Shown here: one piece after another, positions 48,868-57,077 of the stretch
How the letters are laid out: every line of letters begins with the position of its first letter
Position numbering within the stretch: the first letter of the stretch is position 1
From: Pygmaiobacter massiliensis
GTDB taxonomy: Bacteria; Bacillota; Clostridia; Oscillospirales; Ruminococcaceae
Reading direction: 5' to 3'
NCBI RefSeq assembly: GCF_900199435.1
Contig: NZ_OAML01000003.1
Span: 885,166 to 949,165, forward strand
DNA: 64,000 bases
Position numbers and translations under genes: made by a program
The notes under the pieces: generated by a model
Databases searched by the model: none
What the model saw: the letters and a program-made list of their open reading frames with translations, nothing else
What the model was told of the DNA's origin: nothing

Positions 48868-51228
48868 CTATAGTAAGTTCAGCGTTTCAGCGGCTTCTTT
48901 GGCTTCGCTGCGGCGTTTCACACTTAACTTTTGCAGAATGCTGCGCACCTGGCTTTTTATTGTAGGCAGTTTAACGCCCAAAATATCTGCAATTTCCTGA
49001 TTGCTGCGGTTGTGACAAAGCAGTCGTAACACCTGCTTTTCCGCAGGGGTCAGCGGCTCGGCCAGTGCGATGGCAGGGCGGAGAAAGTCCGGGTAGTACA
49101 CAGTTTGCTCGCGCGTTGCAGCCAGTAGTCGTTGATAAAATGCAGGGTCTTTGTTCCAGCCGCAGGTGGTAAGTAGAGGTAAAATGGCGGCGCCGTACTG
49201 TGCTACCGGTGTGATGAAGCCGTAATCGGCAGCAGCATCCAACGCTGTCAAAAGCTCTGGTTTCCAATGGTCATCTTTTTGCCGGTAGTGGCAGATGGCA
49301 ACCAGCACCCGCAGATGCAGACTATCCATGATGCGAGCACAATGTTCGCAGTATGGCAATAGGGGGGCAATGCTTAAAAGGGCCTCGTTTGGTGTGCCAC
49401 ATGCAATTTGCACCATAGCCTTGGTCATATACTGGTACCGCCACATGGCGCGAAAATGCGATGTGATAGACGGCGCGGTTTCCCGCAGCCAGCGGTCAAT
49501 CTCCTCTTGCATCCCCAGCCTCAGCCAGATTCGGCAGCGCATAGCATCCACATTGGACAGAAAGCGAGTCTGCCCAGTTTCCACAAAGTTCTGACGCACT
49601 TCTTCCAGTGTGGAAAGTGCTGTATGCGCTTTACCCTGCATCACCTGTACACGAATCATCAAGCCCATGGTGGCAAAGAAAATATCCGGTGTACCTTTGC
49701 GCTGAATCTCGTTTATTCGCGCCATCAGAGCAAGTAGCCGGGTAGAAATATCCTCGCCTTTTTCGAACTTGCTCTCGCAGATAGCGCAGTCAGCTAAGCC
49801 GATGCCATCTTTGCCCAGCACTGTTTCCAACGGCAGACGCATTGTAGCATACAACAGATCGTCCATTTTGCTCCACTCGCAAAAGTCCTTGCCGCCGTTC
49901 ATTACACTGGGCAGGGTGCTGGTGACGGAAAAGGCCGGAAGCCGCAAATTTTTATCCGTCATGGCACGGAACACCGTGCCTATCAAATCAATTAAGCCCT
50001 TGCTTCCTCTTTGGGGGAGTGCGATGTCCAGATAAATCAGTCTGCTTTTTGCTTCTTTATAATTGGCGTCGCTTTTTTGCAGCCGGGCGACGTAGTTTTG
50101 CAGTTCCGCATACCATTGTTCCGACGCTTCAAAATCAAGACACATGGCCGTGAGCATACTCATACCACACATCAGCACAGGGGAGCGCAACACGTCCTCC
50201 CGTGGCATGGCATAATAATACTGCTCCATTTCATGGTAATGGGCTACGCCGGGATGGAGTTGCGCATTTTTAATCAGTAGGTCGCATACCTTGCGATGGT
50301 CGCCGCCCTTACTATAGCAATCCAGCGCATGGAAGTAATCGTCCTGCAGCTCGTAGGAGAACCCCGCACGGCGATAAATGTCGTTTTGTTCCTCCACTGT
50401 GCAGTCCTGCTTCATCTCCCAAAGCAAAAACTGGCGGAAGGTCGGCCAGAAATGATAGGTTTCCACACCGTCAAATTGCAACATCGTAGTGTCATGCAGG
50501 ATTTGTGCCAACAGATCGTTTACATGGCTGTCGCCGCTAATCAGCTTGGCAAGCTCCGCATCGAAGTGCTCAAAGCAGGCAAGGCGCACCAGAAGCTGGC
50601 GTAGGGACGGGTCAAATCGACGGTAAACCGCTTCTTCAAAATAGAAGAACATCTCTCGCCGCACTTCGTCCGCTACGCTGACCTGGTACGGCACGCCGCC
50701 CGCCATGCGGCGACTGAGGATGGAGATTGCCAGTGGGTAACCGTTACTGTCGTTCTGGATGGCGGTCAGCTCCCCAGCGGTTGGCTCCACGCCGTTTTGT
50801 GACAGCAACCTACCAGTGGTGGCGCGGTCAAACATCAGCTGCTGTGCTTCGATAGCAAGCAGCAGTCCGGTAAACTGATAAGGCATCAGCCAGCCGGGCA
50901 GTGCGCCGCGGCTGAGCAGCACAAAATGTACGTTGGGGTTTACATTGATCCAGCCGCAAACGGTTTGTTGGTCAACGGGATTTTTTAGCAGATGTACCTC
51001 GTCAATCAGTACCGCATTGCAGGTCGCATCAAGGGGGGCGGACAAATCATCCGGTTGCGCTGCGCTGCGGCGGCACACCGTTTGGCCAGCCAGCAGCACG
51101 CCCGCCGTGGTGGTTTTACCAAACCCGCAGGGCGCGCTGAAGAAGATAACGCGACAAGTTTGCCAGCCGGCTTCAAAAGCTTCCCGCAAAGCGGGCGTTA
51201 CCACGTCGTTACTTATATGGGGCTTCAT
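48868..51228 (-). CDS. MalT-like LuxR-family transcriptional activator (STAND ATPase)
   Basis: 785 residues from ATG 51228 (GGGAAG upstream). N-terminal NTPase with Walker A FSAPCGFGKTTTAG and Walker B AVLIDEVHLLKNP; winged-helix and TPR-like helical repeats through the middle; C-terminal LuxR helix-turn-helix LTPAEKQVLRLLCHNRSNQEIADILGVKLPTIKSQVRSILQKL. This is the STAND/MalT architecture, where an inducer and ATP drive oligomerisation before DNA binding. Such large regulators in Clostridia are often orphan and border accessory islands. A 15-bp palindrome overlaps its likely promoter. Confidence 0.9.
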   Translation of the reverse strand: MKPHISNDVVTPALREAFEAGWQTCRVIFFSAPCGFGKTTTAGVLLAGQTVCRRSAAQPDDLSAPLDATCNAVLIDEVHLLKNPVDQQTVCGWINVNPNVHFVLLSRGALPGWLMPYQFTGLLLAIEAQQLMFDRATTGRLLSQNGVEPTAGELTAIQNDSNGYPLAISILSRRMAGGVPYQVSVADEVRREMFFYFEEAVYRRFDPSLRQLLVRLACFEHFDAELAKLISGDSHVNDLLAQILHDTTMLQFDGVETYHFWPTFRQFLLWEMKQDCTVEEQNDIYRRAGFSYELQDDYFHALDCYSKGGDHRKVCDLLIKNAQLHPGVAHYHEMEQYYYAMPREDVLRSPVLMCGMSMLTAMCLDFEASEQWYAELQNYVARLQKSDANYKEAKSRLIYLDIALPQRGSKGLIDLIGTVFRAMTDKNLRLPAFSVTSTLPSVMNGGKDFCEWSKMDDLLYATMRLPLETVLGKDGIGLADCAICESKFEKGEDISTRLLALMARINEIQRKGTPDIFFATMGLMIRVQVMQGKAHTALSTLEEVRQNFVETGQTRFLSNVDAMRCRIWLRLGMQEEIDRWLRETAPSITSHFRAMWRYQYMTKAMVQIACGTPNEALLSIAPLLPYCEHCARIMDSLHLRVLVAICHYRQKDDHWKPELLTALDAAADYGFITPVAQYGAAILPLLTTCGWNKDPAFYQRLLAATREQTVYYPDFLRPAIALAEPLTPAEKQVLRLLCHNRSNQEIADILGVKLPTIKSQVRSILQKLSVKRRSEAKEAAETLNLL

Positions 51229-51307
51229 TTGCACACTTCCCTTTGATTTGATATTATTGTGGCAGTGATGCGTTTTAGAGTACACTTGCACAAACCAATA
51301 CAATACA

Positions 51308-51322
51308 TGGTATATTATACCA
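51308..51322. promoter_or_regulatory. Perfect palindrome over the likely promoter of the LuxR-type gene
   Basis: TGGTATATTATACCA is a perfect 15-bp palindrome around one base. On the minus strand it contains TATAAT (51314-51319), a suitable -10 box about 85 bases ahead of the ATG; the -35 position (51337-51342, TGACGG) is poor. It may be an operator or simply an AT-rich promoter core. Confidence 0.5.
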
Positions 51323-51559
51323 AAGGGGTTTTCTACCCGTCATCATCCCAAAGGATGAAATGAACTGATTTTGAAAGTTTTTTCGACGATTTTTACTTTT
51401 AGAGTCCTCTTTTGTTTATATTGGACATAAGGAGAAGATTCTTTACGGCAACGCTTAAAACGAAGAGTTTATGTCCTGGATGTTGGATTTTGAGCAAATA
51501 AGAAACGAAATGGCAATATTGCTCATCAAGATTGATACAAGAAAGTAATAAAAAGCATA
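51323..51559. other. Gene-free boundary of the decayed mobile region
   Basis: No credible reading frame. GGACATAA (51423-51430) and TTATGTCC (51469-51476) form a spaced inverted repeat. The right end (AAAAAGCATAAAA before a hairpin) resembles the 3' end of the integrase remnant at 51989, suggesting a second, more decayed copy. Confidence 0.35.
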
Positions 51560-51613
51560 AAAGCTAGGCCCCGGCAAAATGCATTATTGCATTCGCTGCC
51601 GGGGCCTAGCTTT
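51560..51613. repeat. GC-rich hairpin preceding the integrase remnant
   Basis: AAAGCTAGGCCCCGGCA (51560-51576) and TGCCGGGGCCTAGCTTT (51597-51613) form a perfect 17-bp stem; inside, AATGCATTATTGCATT can fold again. Its inner motif recurs in inverted orientation in the hairpin at 51995-52038. Confidence 0.8.
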
Positions 51614-51989
51614 ATCAAAAGAAGGTTCAAGAACGCAAAGTAAGGCAGTTGGAAGCAAGGCTAAAGGCGGGGACTGCATGGAGCGGAGAATATAATTTAG
51701 TGTTTGCTGATGAATTGGACAAGCACTTAGCGATTCATTCGTTGTACAAGTATTTTAAACGTGCAGTGACAAGAATAGGGGTTCCCGCTGCTCGCTTCCA
51801 TGACCTGCGCCACACTTATGCAGTTGCGGCGATACAAGAGGCGATGACATTAAAACCGTGCAGGGGAATTTGGGACATGCCACGGCCAGCTTTACGCTTG
51901 ACGTATACGGTCATGTAACAGAGAAAATGAAGCATGAAAGTGCTAGCCAAATGGAAAAATTCATTCAAAAGAACATTAAAAAAGCATAA
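51614..51989 (+). pseudogene. Frameshifted C-terminal remnant of a tyrosine integrase
   Basis: The first part reads RQLEARLKAG, ...KHLAIHSLYKYFKRAVTRIGVPAARFHDLRHTYAVAAIQE, which contains the HxLRHT catalytic box (R and H of tyrosine recombinases). After about 51842 the frame shifts and the other frame continues DIKTVQGNLGHATASFTLDVYGHVTEKM, with LGHA and the catalytic Tyr in DVYGHV, ending in ...QKNIKKA and TAA at 51987. The N-terminal two-thirds is missing. Similar to integrases of phages and Tn916-like elements. Non-functional by frameshift and truncation. Confidence 0.85.
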
Positions 51990-51994
51990 AAAAA

Positions 51995-52038
51995 TAGACC
52001 CTCGCAGAGAATGCAATAATGCATTGTGATAGGGTCTA
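51995..52038. repeat. Hairpin following the integrase remnant
   Basis: TAGACCCT (51995-52002) pairs with AGGGTCTA (52031-52038), with the inner self-complementary ATGCAATAATGCAT (52011-52024). On the plus strand it is followed by CTTTTATT, so it is probably the integrase terminator. Confidence 0.7.
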
Positions 52039-52097
52039 CTTTTATTAAAAAGGATGCAAAACCTGTAAAGGGTAAATTAAAGAATATATAAAAATAA

Positions 52098-52130
52098 AAA
52101 ACCGCAAAAACGTGATGTTTAAGCGGTTTT
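52098..52130. terminator. Short hairpin between integrase and hsdR remnants
   Basis: AAAACCGC (52098-52105) pairs with GCGGTTTT (52123-52130). The stem is short and the T-run minimal; it may be a residual terminator on the edge of the element. Confidence 0.45.
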
Positions 52131-52133
52131 CCA

Positions 52134-52149
52134 TGGCGGAGAAGGAGAG
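52134..52149 (-). other. Fragment resembling a tRNA 3' end (possible att remnant)
   Basis: TGGCGGAGAAGGAGAG, read on the minus strand, gives CTCTCCTTCTCCGCCA, which looks like the T-arm 3' strand, acceptor stem and encoded CCA of a tRNA gene. The rest of a tRNA is absent. Integrases of this class commonly use tRNA 3' ends as attachment sites, and the integrase remnant lies just beside it. The match is short and could be chance. Confidence 0.35.
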
Positions 52150-52263
52150 CGACCCGTGAAGCACACAACAAATTCTAATGTTAATGTGCAATCGGTTATT
52201 GGTTAAGGGTCAAGCAATGTGATTAGTATATGCTGAAGAGTTTGCCACCCCATTTATTGGGCT

Positions 52264-52479
52264 TTAGACTAGTCCAAAATGCTTTTCGAAAAACTTCTGT
52301 GATTTTTCAATTACAGTTTGTTTTTTTGCGTCTCTGCCGCCGCCGAAGCGAGGCACCGGCGGCAAAATTCGATCAATGTCTGTGCGGGTGGTTTTCAGAG
52401 ATCCGTCACGGAACGAATTGTCCAAAAACTTACGGATCGCTTCTGGCTTGAGCTTTTGCTCGTCAATAATGATGGCCAT
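52264..52479 (-). pseudogene. hsdR: C-terminal fragment of a type I restriction enzyme R subunit
   Basis: 71 residues in frame: LKPEAIRKFLDNSFRDGSLKTT..., DIDRILPPVPRFGGGRDAKK and KSQKFFEKHFGLV. This matches the last part of HsdR proteins (KPEETRKFLENAFRDG ... TGTDIDKLMPPVSRFGGG). No helicase or nuclease part and no hsdM/hsdS are nearby, so this is a leftover of a lost restriction-modification system. Confidence 0.75.
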
Positions 52480-52719
52480 ATCCGTTTACTTCTGTTCCCG
52501 GACAAACTTCTGTCAGTTATTATTTACATCGGTGTCAGCATTGATGATACCAATAAACCTTTGATCAGTTTCTTCTTGAACCGCAGCTGCAGGCTAGACT
52601 TGATAGTCAGACAGTTATCCGCAACTGGCTTGCAGAATCGGATGGCTGGATGGCCGAGAGAATTAATGCTCGTCAGGCCATTCGTGACGACTTATGTCAA
52701 TGTGATAGTTGCCACCGGC

Positions 52720-53330
52720 ACAGAATTTGACTCTGATTGCACAGACAGCGTTCGTTTGAATTTCTCCCAGGACCACGAAGCTACTGTGGAAGCGGAAGCT
52801 GCCGGACTGACCGGGGCAGAGAAGAATACGCACAGTGCGGCCCGCAAGGACTACCGCTGCGGCTACTGTCCTCGGCGTTTTGACACGCGGATGGGTACCA
52901 TGTACCTCATGGTACCAAAGCTGCGAGGGCAAGACTACGCCCCGTTCCGCAAACAAGGGCTTGATCGCTGCGCTCAGAGAGAGTTTCCGGGGCTTCTCTT
53001 GGCAGCGGTGCAAGGTGCATTTCATGTACAATATCCTCGCCCATGTCCCGCAAAAAGCCAAGGGAATCTTTGCTGCCAACTCAAGGAGATATGGCTCGCT
53101 CCGAGCACAGAGCTGGAACAGGAACGCGCCAAGGCACTGGCTGATTGCTACAATGTGCGTTTTACGAAAGCGATCGAGACACTGGGACATGGGCTAGAGG
53201 ATTCGCTAGCCTATTACGCGTATCCGGAGGTGGATGCTCGGAAGGTATCGTCTACTAACATGCTCGAGCGGCTTAATATAGAGATCCGCCGACGTCAAGA
53301 GGCCGGCTCCACATCGTCTGCAGTGCCCCT
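52720..53330 (+). pseudogene. Decayed IS256 (Mutator)-family transposase
   Basis: Fragments of one transposase lie in order but in different frames: DYRCGYCPRRFDTRMGTMYLMVPKLRGQ (about 52845-52930), then SFRGFSWQRCKVHFMYNILAHVPQKAKG (about 52980-53065) in another frame, then QLKEIWLAPSTE and YPEVDARKVSSTNMLERLNIEIRRR (about 53080-53300) back in the first. These match the IS256 family (HFMRNILAHVPK..., RTTNMLERLNREIRRR). At least two frameshifts, an incomplete N-terminus and no clear terminal inverted repeats show it is dead. Confidence 0.85.
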
Positions 53331-53459
53331 AACCTCGTGTCCGGCTTGTGCTGCGAGGTATACTTCCCGGCTTCCGCCGGCAATCATTTTTCATTCACTT
53401 TGCGGAGAAATTGCGAATTTCTATTGACACTAGCTTGGAATCCCTTTTGGCATAGAAAA
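53331..53459. other. Short non-coding stretch beyond the transposase remnant
   Basis: No reading frame with a ribosome site. It may contain the right end of the old insertion sequence, but I cannot find a matching inverted repeat on the left. Confidence 0.3.
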
Positions 53460-53508
53460 CACCCAAATTGTTATTTACAGTATATCATACTGTCTAACAA
53501 TTTGGGTG
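53460..53508 (-). terminator. Long hairpin, probable terminator of the 53.5-58.9 kb operon
   Basis: CACCCAAATTGTTA (53460-53473) pairs with TAACAATTTGGGTG (53495-53508); inside it ACAGTAT (53477-53483) pairs with ATACTGT (53487-53493). On the minus strand it is followed by TTTTC, 31 bases past the zinc-ribbon gene stop. Confidence 0.7.
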
Positions 53509-53539
53509 CAGTTTACAATATGTGGCCAGAGATGATCGT

Positions 53540-53782
53540 TCATTTATGAGGTTCGGTTTTATTATTTTGATGCCCGAATTCTTTAAAACGAGTAAGTATA
53601 TTTTTGTAGCGGAAGCGTGCCATTTCGTTTTTTGCGCATACATCGGCTTCACTGCCCGTATAACAACAACGCAGACAATAATATTCTTGCTTGTCGTTAT
53701 CGTAAAACATATCAATATCAAGGTCCCGCATAAAACAAGCCGGGCATCGGTAGTTCAATTTTCCTTTTCCAGCCTGAGCCAT
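53540..53782 (-). CDS. Small zinc-ribbon protein
   Basis: 80 residues with two CxxC pairs, YRCPACFMRD and YYCLRCCYTG, spaced as in a zinc ribbon, followed by a basic C-terminal part (RFRYKNILTRFKEFG). Overlaps the end of the upstream 608-residue gene by 28 bases, so it is translationally coupled and last in the operon. Function unknown; the metal site is the only strong clue. Confidence 0.65.
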   Translation of the reverse strand: MAQAGKGKLNYRCPACFMRDLDIDMFYDNDKQEYYCLRCCYTGSEADVCAKNEMARFRYKNILTRFKEFGHQNNKTEPHK

Positions 53783-55581
53783 GACTTCATCTCCTCCCCA
53801 CAGACAATTTTTTGTTTTAAGCCTAAGGTAAACATTGGGCTAAAGGCATAGCCTTCTTTATAATAGGCTGTGGATGGAGAATGGCTTTGTACAATTACCC
53901 GGGTTTGAATTGCGAGGATGCTGGCCAGCGCACGATATCCTTCAGCCGAATCTTCGCGGCAGCCATAGGCATACTGGATAGAGCGGCGCAAATCACCTTT
54001 TTCAAGCGTAAGCGTAATACCTGTCATGTCCTCCGGGTATTCGGTGGTGCCGTAGCAAGCTGTGATGTACTCATTTAGCTCGATTTCAGCAGCAGGGTCA
54101 CTGCATTCGATTATTTTTCGGCTGATTTCTATTTCTGAGCTACCTTGACGAAACGTAAAACTGCTGACGAGTTTAAGTGAGACGCCGGATAATACGATTT
54201 CCACAGGGTCCAGAACGATGACGCGGCAATCTCCCTTTTGCGAAAAATGTGCCCAGCTTCGGCAAAGGCAGAGATCCGCCTCTTCTCCTTTATAGGTAAG
54301 CTTGCAGCTTTTTACGGTGCCCTCTCCAGCATAGTGGGTAAAATACCCTGCCCGATAATTGGACTGAATTAAAAACGGATAACTCGCGTTTTGCACATGT
54401 GGTGTACCAATGCCGACCGGCCAATTGAGTTTTGCAACATAGGGCCGCAAATCAATGATGGCACCGCCTTGATTCATATCTAAGCAGCACCGCATATAAG
54501 GGTCAGCATACCAAAAATACTGTTTATCAGAACCATATAAAATATCTCGCCAAAGTGCGCATTCGGGCTGTTTATAGGTATGGGTTGCACGGTAAAAGTC
54601 AGAAAACTCGGACATAGTCATATCGGTCAGGTTTCCTTCTTGTTTTAGCTCGGCATAATAGGCCATACCATCTTCGTAGCTTTTGAGAAGCAGTGAATAG
54701 GGTGCTTCCCAGCGCCCCATTTTGTTCATCCAACCCGGCCCGACGAACATCATGTTGTAAGCGTATCCCTCGTTATAAACTGCTAGGCTTCTGTACTGAT
54801 CAATTAAATTATAGAGATAAGGGTATTGGCCATCTCTATAGATCATACCTCGCAACACATTTTGGGGATGTGTGCCAAAATTAGATCCATTGCCATCAAA
54901 ACAGGCCATCAAATCCCGCGAGAGATGCGGAATAGCAACAATTCCGCTGTCTTCTTCCGCATTGGATGCCGGCGCGTGGGTGTTCTGCTTTGAGGGAATC
55001 CACGGGTTCCAGGGGCCGCCATCGAATAAGGTATACCAAGAATTGTTGCACGTGCGGTAGGCTTTGGGACCCTCCTCCCAACAAGTGGCCACCGCGCATT
55101 TTACGCTTGGGTATTTTTCTTTTATGTAGTTGATAAGTTCGGCGTCCAGATAATAGCTGCCTGTGGATTCCGGATAAAAACCAAAACACATAAAAAACTT
55201 TTCAAAGACATCGGTAACGATTGCTTTTTTATCTTTCATAGAAAACATCCAGATACAAAAATCTTTCGTCTTATATTTTTTTTGGAATTTTTCACAGGTC
55301 AGCCCCAGCAAAGTAAGGGCGATTTCATCGCCGAACTGCTCGTGATGTTGTTTTGCCAGAGCTACAGCCTCGTCATTAAAAAGGCTGGCATAGGTCATCT
55401 GTATCGTAGTGCGAAATCCGTTTTTATGTGCAATTGCTTGCTGCGTTTTGAAAATATCGAGGCTTTCAGTAAGAAGGCTTTCTCGGCTAATGTCTTCTTC
55501 TTTTCCATGGCTCGTTACTTTCTCTGCATATTCTGGCACCATCTCAGGGCGGTGTACCACATTCAGTATAAAGCGTTCCAT
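53755..55581 (-). CDS. Large protein of unknown function, possibly a carbohydrate-active enzyme
   Basis: 608 residues, no signal peptide. The N-terminal part (ERFILNVVHRPEMVPEYAEKVTSHGK, FRTTIQMTYASLFND, FYPESTGSYYLDAELINYIKEKYP, CAVATCWEEGPKAY) resembles the barrel of polysaccharide-deacetylase or GH57-like enzymes, where Asp, Glu and His line the cleft. The C-terminal 200 residues look beta-rich, like an accessory sandwich domain. I cannot name the family. Its place between a YesN regulator and a zinc-ribbon gene, next to glycosidases and sugar permeases, suggests glycan metabolism (inference). Confidence 0.6.
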   Translation of the reverse strand: MERFILNVVHRPEMVPEYAEKVTSHGKEEDISRESLLTESLDIFKTQQAIAHKNGFRTTIQMTYASLFNDEAVALAKQHHEQFGDEIALTLLGLTCEKFQKKYKTKDFCIWMFSMKDKKAIVTDVFEKFFMCFGFYPESTGSYYLDAELINYIKEKYPSVKCAVATCWEEGPKAYRTCNNSWYTLFDGGPWNPWIPSKQNTHAPASNAEEDSGIVAIPHLSRDLMACFDGNGSNFGTHPQNVLRGMIYRDGQYPYLYNLIDQYRSLAVYNEGYAYNMMFVGPGWMNKMGRWEAPYSLLLKSYEDGMAYYAELKQEGNLTDMTMSEFSDFYRATHTYKQPECALWRDILYGSDKQYFWYADPYMRCCLDMNQGGAIIDLRPYVAKLNWPVGIGTPHVQNASYPFLIQSNYRAGYFTHYAGEGTVKSCKLTYKGEEADLCLCRSWAHFSQKGDCRVIVLDPVEIVLSGVSLKLVSSFTFRQGSSEIEISRKIIECSDPAAEIELNEYITACYGTTEYPEDMTGITLTLEKGDLRRSIQYAYGCREDSAEGYRALASILAIQTRVIVQSHSPSTAYYKEGYAFSPMFTLGLKQKIVCGEEMKSWLRLEKEN

Positions 55582-57077
55582 CAGTTTTTCTCCTGTTTGC
55601 AGTGGGCACGGTAATCAGAAGGATACATGCCCACATTTTTATAAAAGGTTTTTGAAAAATACAAGGCATTGGAATAGCCCAGTGCTTCGGCAATATCTTT
55701 TGACAGTATGGAGGGATTTTCTCGCAGCAATCGTTTGGCACTTTCGATACGAATGTTTTGAATATATTGCGCAGGGGAAACCCCTTTGTACGTTTTAAAA
55801 AGTTTTGAAAGATAAGGCGCGACCAGCCCGAATTGAGCGCTAAGCTGCTTTAAAGAAAGCGGAGAAGTGATATTAGCAACAATATAATCATCCACTGCTT
55901 GCATCAATGCGGATTTATTCCCAGTATCAAACGGTCTATTTTGGAAAAGATCGCCGCAATAAGTAAGTAGATCTTTAAACAGAGAATCATAGTTTTCGTT
56001 TCCGCTAACCAGTTCCAGCGCAGTGGCATGAGCATCGCGCGCACTGTCTACGGCAAACTCTTCAGTTAACAGCTTTAGAATAGCGGTGAGCAGGCTTTCC
56101 AGTTCTTTCTGTGTAACTTGGTGTATCCGCATTTGGTCGGCAAGTTTATTCAGCACCAGCGAGAACTCATCATAATTGCGTTTATGGGCGGCTACCTGCA
56201 ACGCGCTGCGGTCTGCCACCGATAGCTGAAAACCTGATGTCGGCGGAGCGGCTTGAATTAAGCGGCCTTTACTGAATACAAGCCCTGACCTGAGCCAGTG
56301 GGCGAGTTTTGAAGTAGTTTCGTGCAAACGTGTAACGTCTGAAACGTCTTCTGCTGCAACAGTGACCGGAAGCTCGAGATTTAGCTGGCTGCACACCAAA
56401 TTGGCGATTGGAATGAGTGAAAGCGCAGAGGTGTTTTCTAAAATCCAGATGGCCTCGTTCGGGTGCTGACCAAAAAACAGCCACGCGTCCGTACACTTCA
56501 GCTCTTTTTTTACTCGCAAGAGCATGTCATTGTTAGACAGTGCACCTGGATCAGCAGGGTCTTCGGCCGTTTGTGCACTTTGAAAACTACCAACGCATAA
56601 ATAAAGTAGCTTAAGTGGCTCCCAGCAGCATTTTTGCACCGAAACATCATCTGTCCCGAACAGGCAGCCAATCAAAGCTTCCCGCTTTTGCGTATACGAA
56701 CGGCTGGAAAGCGACTCTTTCAGCGTGGTTAACAACCCCACCAGTTCTGTGCGGTCAATCGGTTTAAGCAGATAGCTTTTTGCCCCGTAATACATGGATT
56801 GACGGGCATACTCGAACTCGTTATACCCGCTGATCACCACAATCTCGAGCTGAGAGTTTAGCTCTCGCGCCTGTTTCATCAAATCAAGACCGGAGAGAAT
56901 CGGCATATTGATATCCGTAAACATCACATCTACACTGTGCTGGGTAAGATATTCTAGTGCCTCTTTGCCGTTTTTTGCGCAGCATACCACCGAAAACTCC
57001 GAGTCAATTCGCTCAATAAGCTGACGAATGCCGCGCAGCAGTGGCAGTTCATCCTCGGCTATCAGCGTGCGTATCAT
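55581..57077 (-). CDS. YesN-type response regulator with AraC-family DNA-binding domain
   Basis: 498 residues from the ATG at 57077 (GGGAGGAAA upstream). Receiver domain at 1-120 with IAEDELPLLRG, the phosphorylated Asp in DVMFTDINMPILSG and Lys in YLLKPIDRTELVG; a 250-residue middle region; C-terminal AraC domain with LSLKQLSAQFGLVAPYLSKLFKTYKGVSPAQYIQNIRI and IAEALGYSNALYFSKTFYKNVGMYPSDYR. Overlaps the kinase gene by 29 bases and its stop overlaps the next start. YesM/YesN pairs usually switch on nearby glycan-import genes. Confidence 0.95.
   Translation of the reverse strand: MIRTLIAEDELPLLRGIRQLIERIDSEFSVVCCAKNGKEALEYLTQHSVDVMFTDINMPILSGLDLMKQARELNSQLEIVVISGYNEFEYARQSMYYGAKSYLLKPIDRTELVGLLTTLKESLSSRSYTQKREALIGCLFGTDDVSVQKCCWEPLKLLYLCVGSFQSAQTAEDPADPGALSNNDMLLRVKKELKCTDAWLFFGQHPNEAIWILENTSALSLIPIANLVCSQLNLELPVTVAAEDVSDVTRLHETTSKLAHWLRSGLVFSKGRLIQAAPPTSGFQLSVADRSALQVAAHKRNYDEFSLVLNKLADQMRIHQVTQKELESLLTAILKLLTEEFAVDSARDAHATALELVSGNENYDSLFKDLLTYCGDLFQNRPFDTGNKSALMQAVDDYIVANITSPLSLKQLSAQFGLVAPYLSKLFKTYKGVSPAQYIQNIRIESAKRLLRENPSILSKDIAEALGYSNALYFSKTFYKNVGMYPSDYRAHCKQEKN

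Noticed and set aside
51560-52130. A CRISPR array, because several hairpins recur
   Set aside because: There are no regularly spaced direct repeats; the hairpins differ in their stems and are terminators or scars.
52134-52149. A complete tRNA gene
   Set aside because: Only a 3'-end-like stretch is present; no anticodon or D arm can be folded from the flanking bases.
52663-53190. A 175-codon minus-strand frame across the transposase remnant
   Set aside because: The plus strand shows IS256 transposase fragments in order; the minus frame shows no family similarity and no ribosome site.
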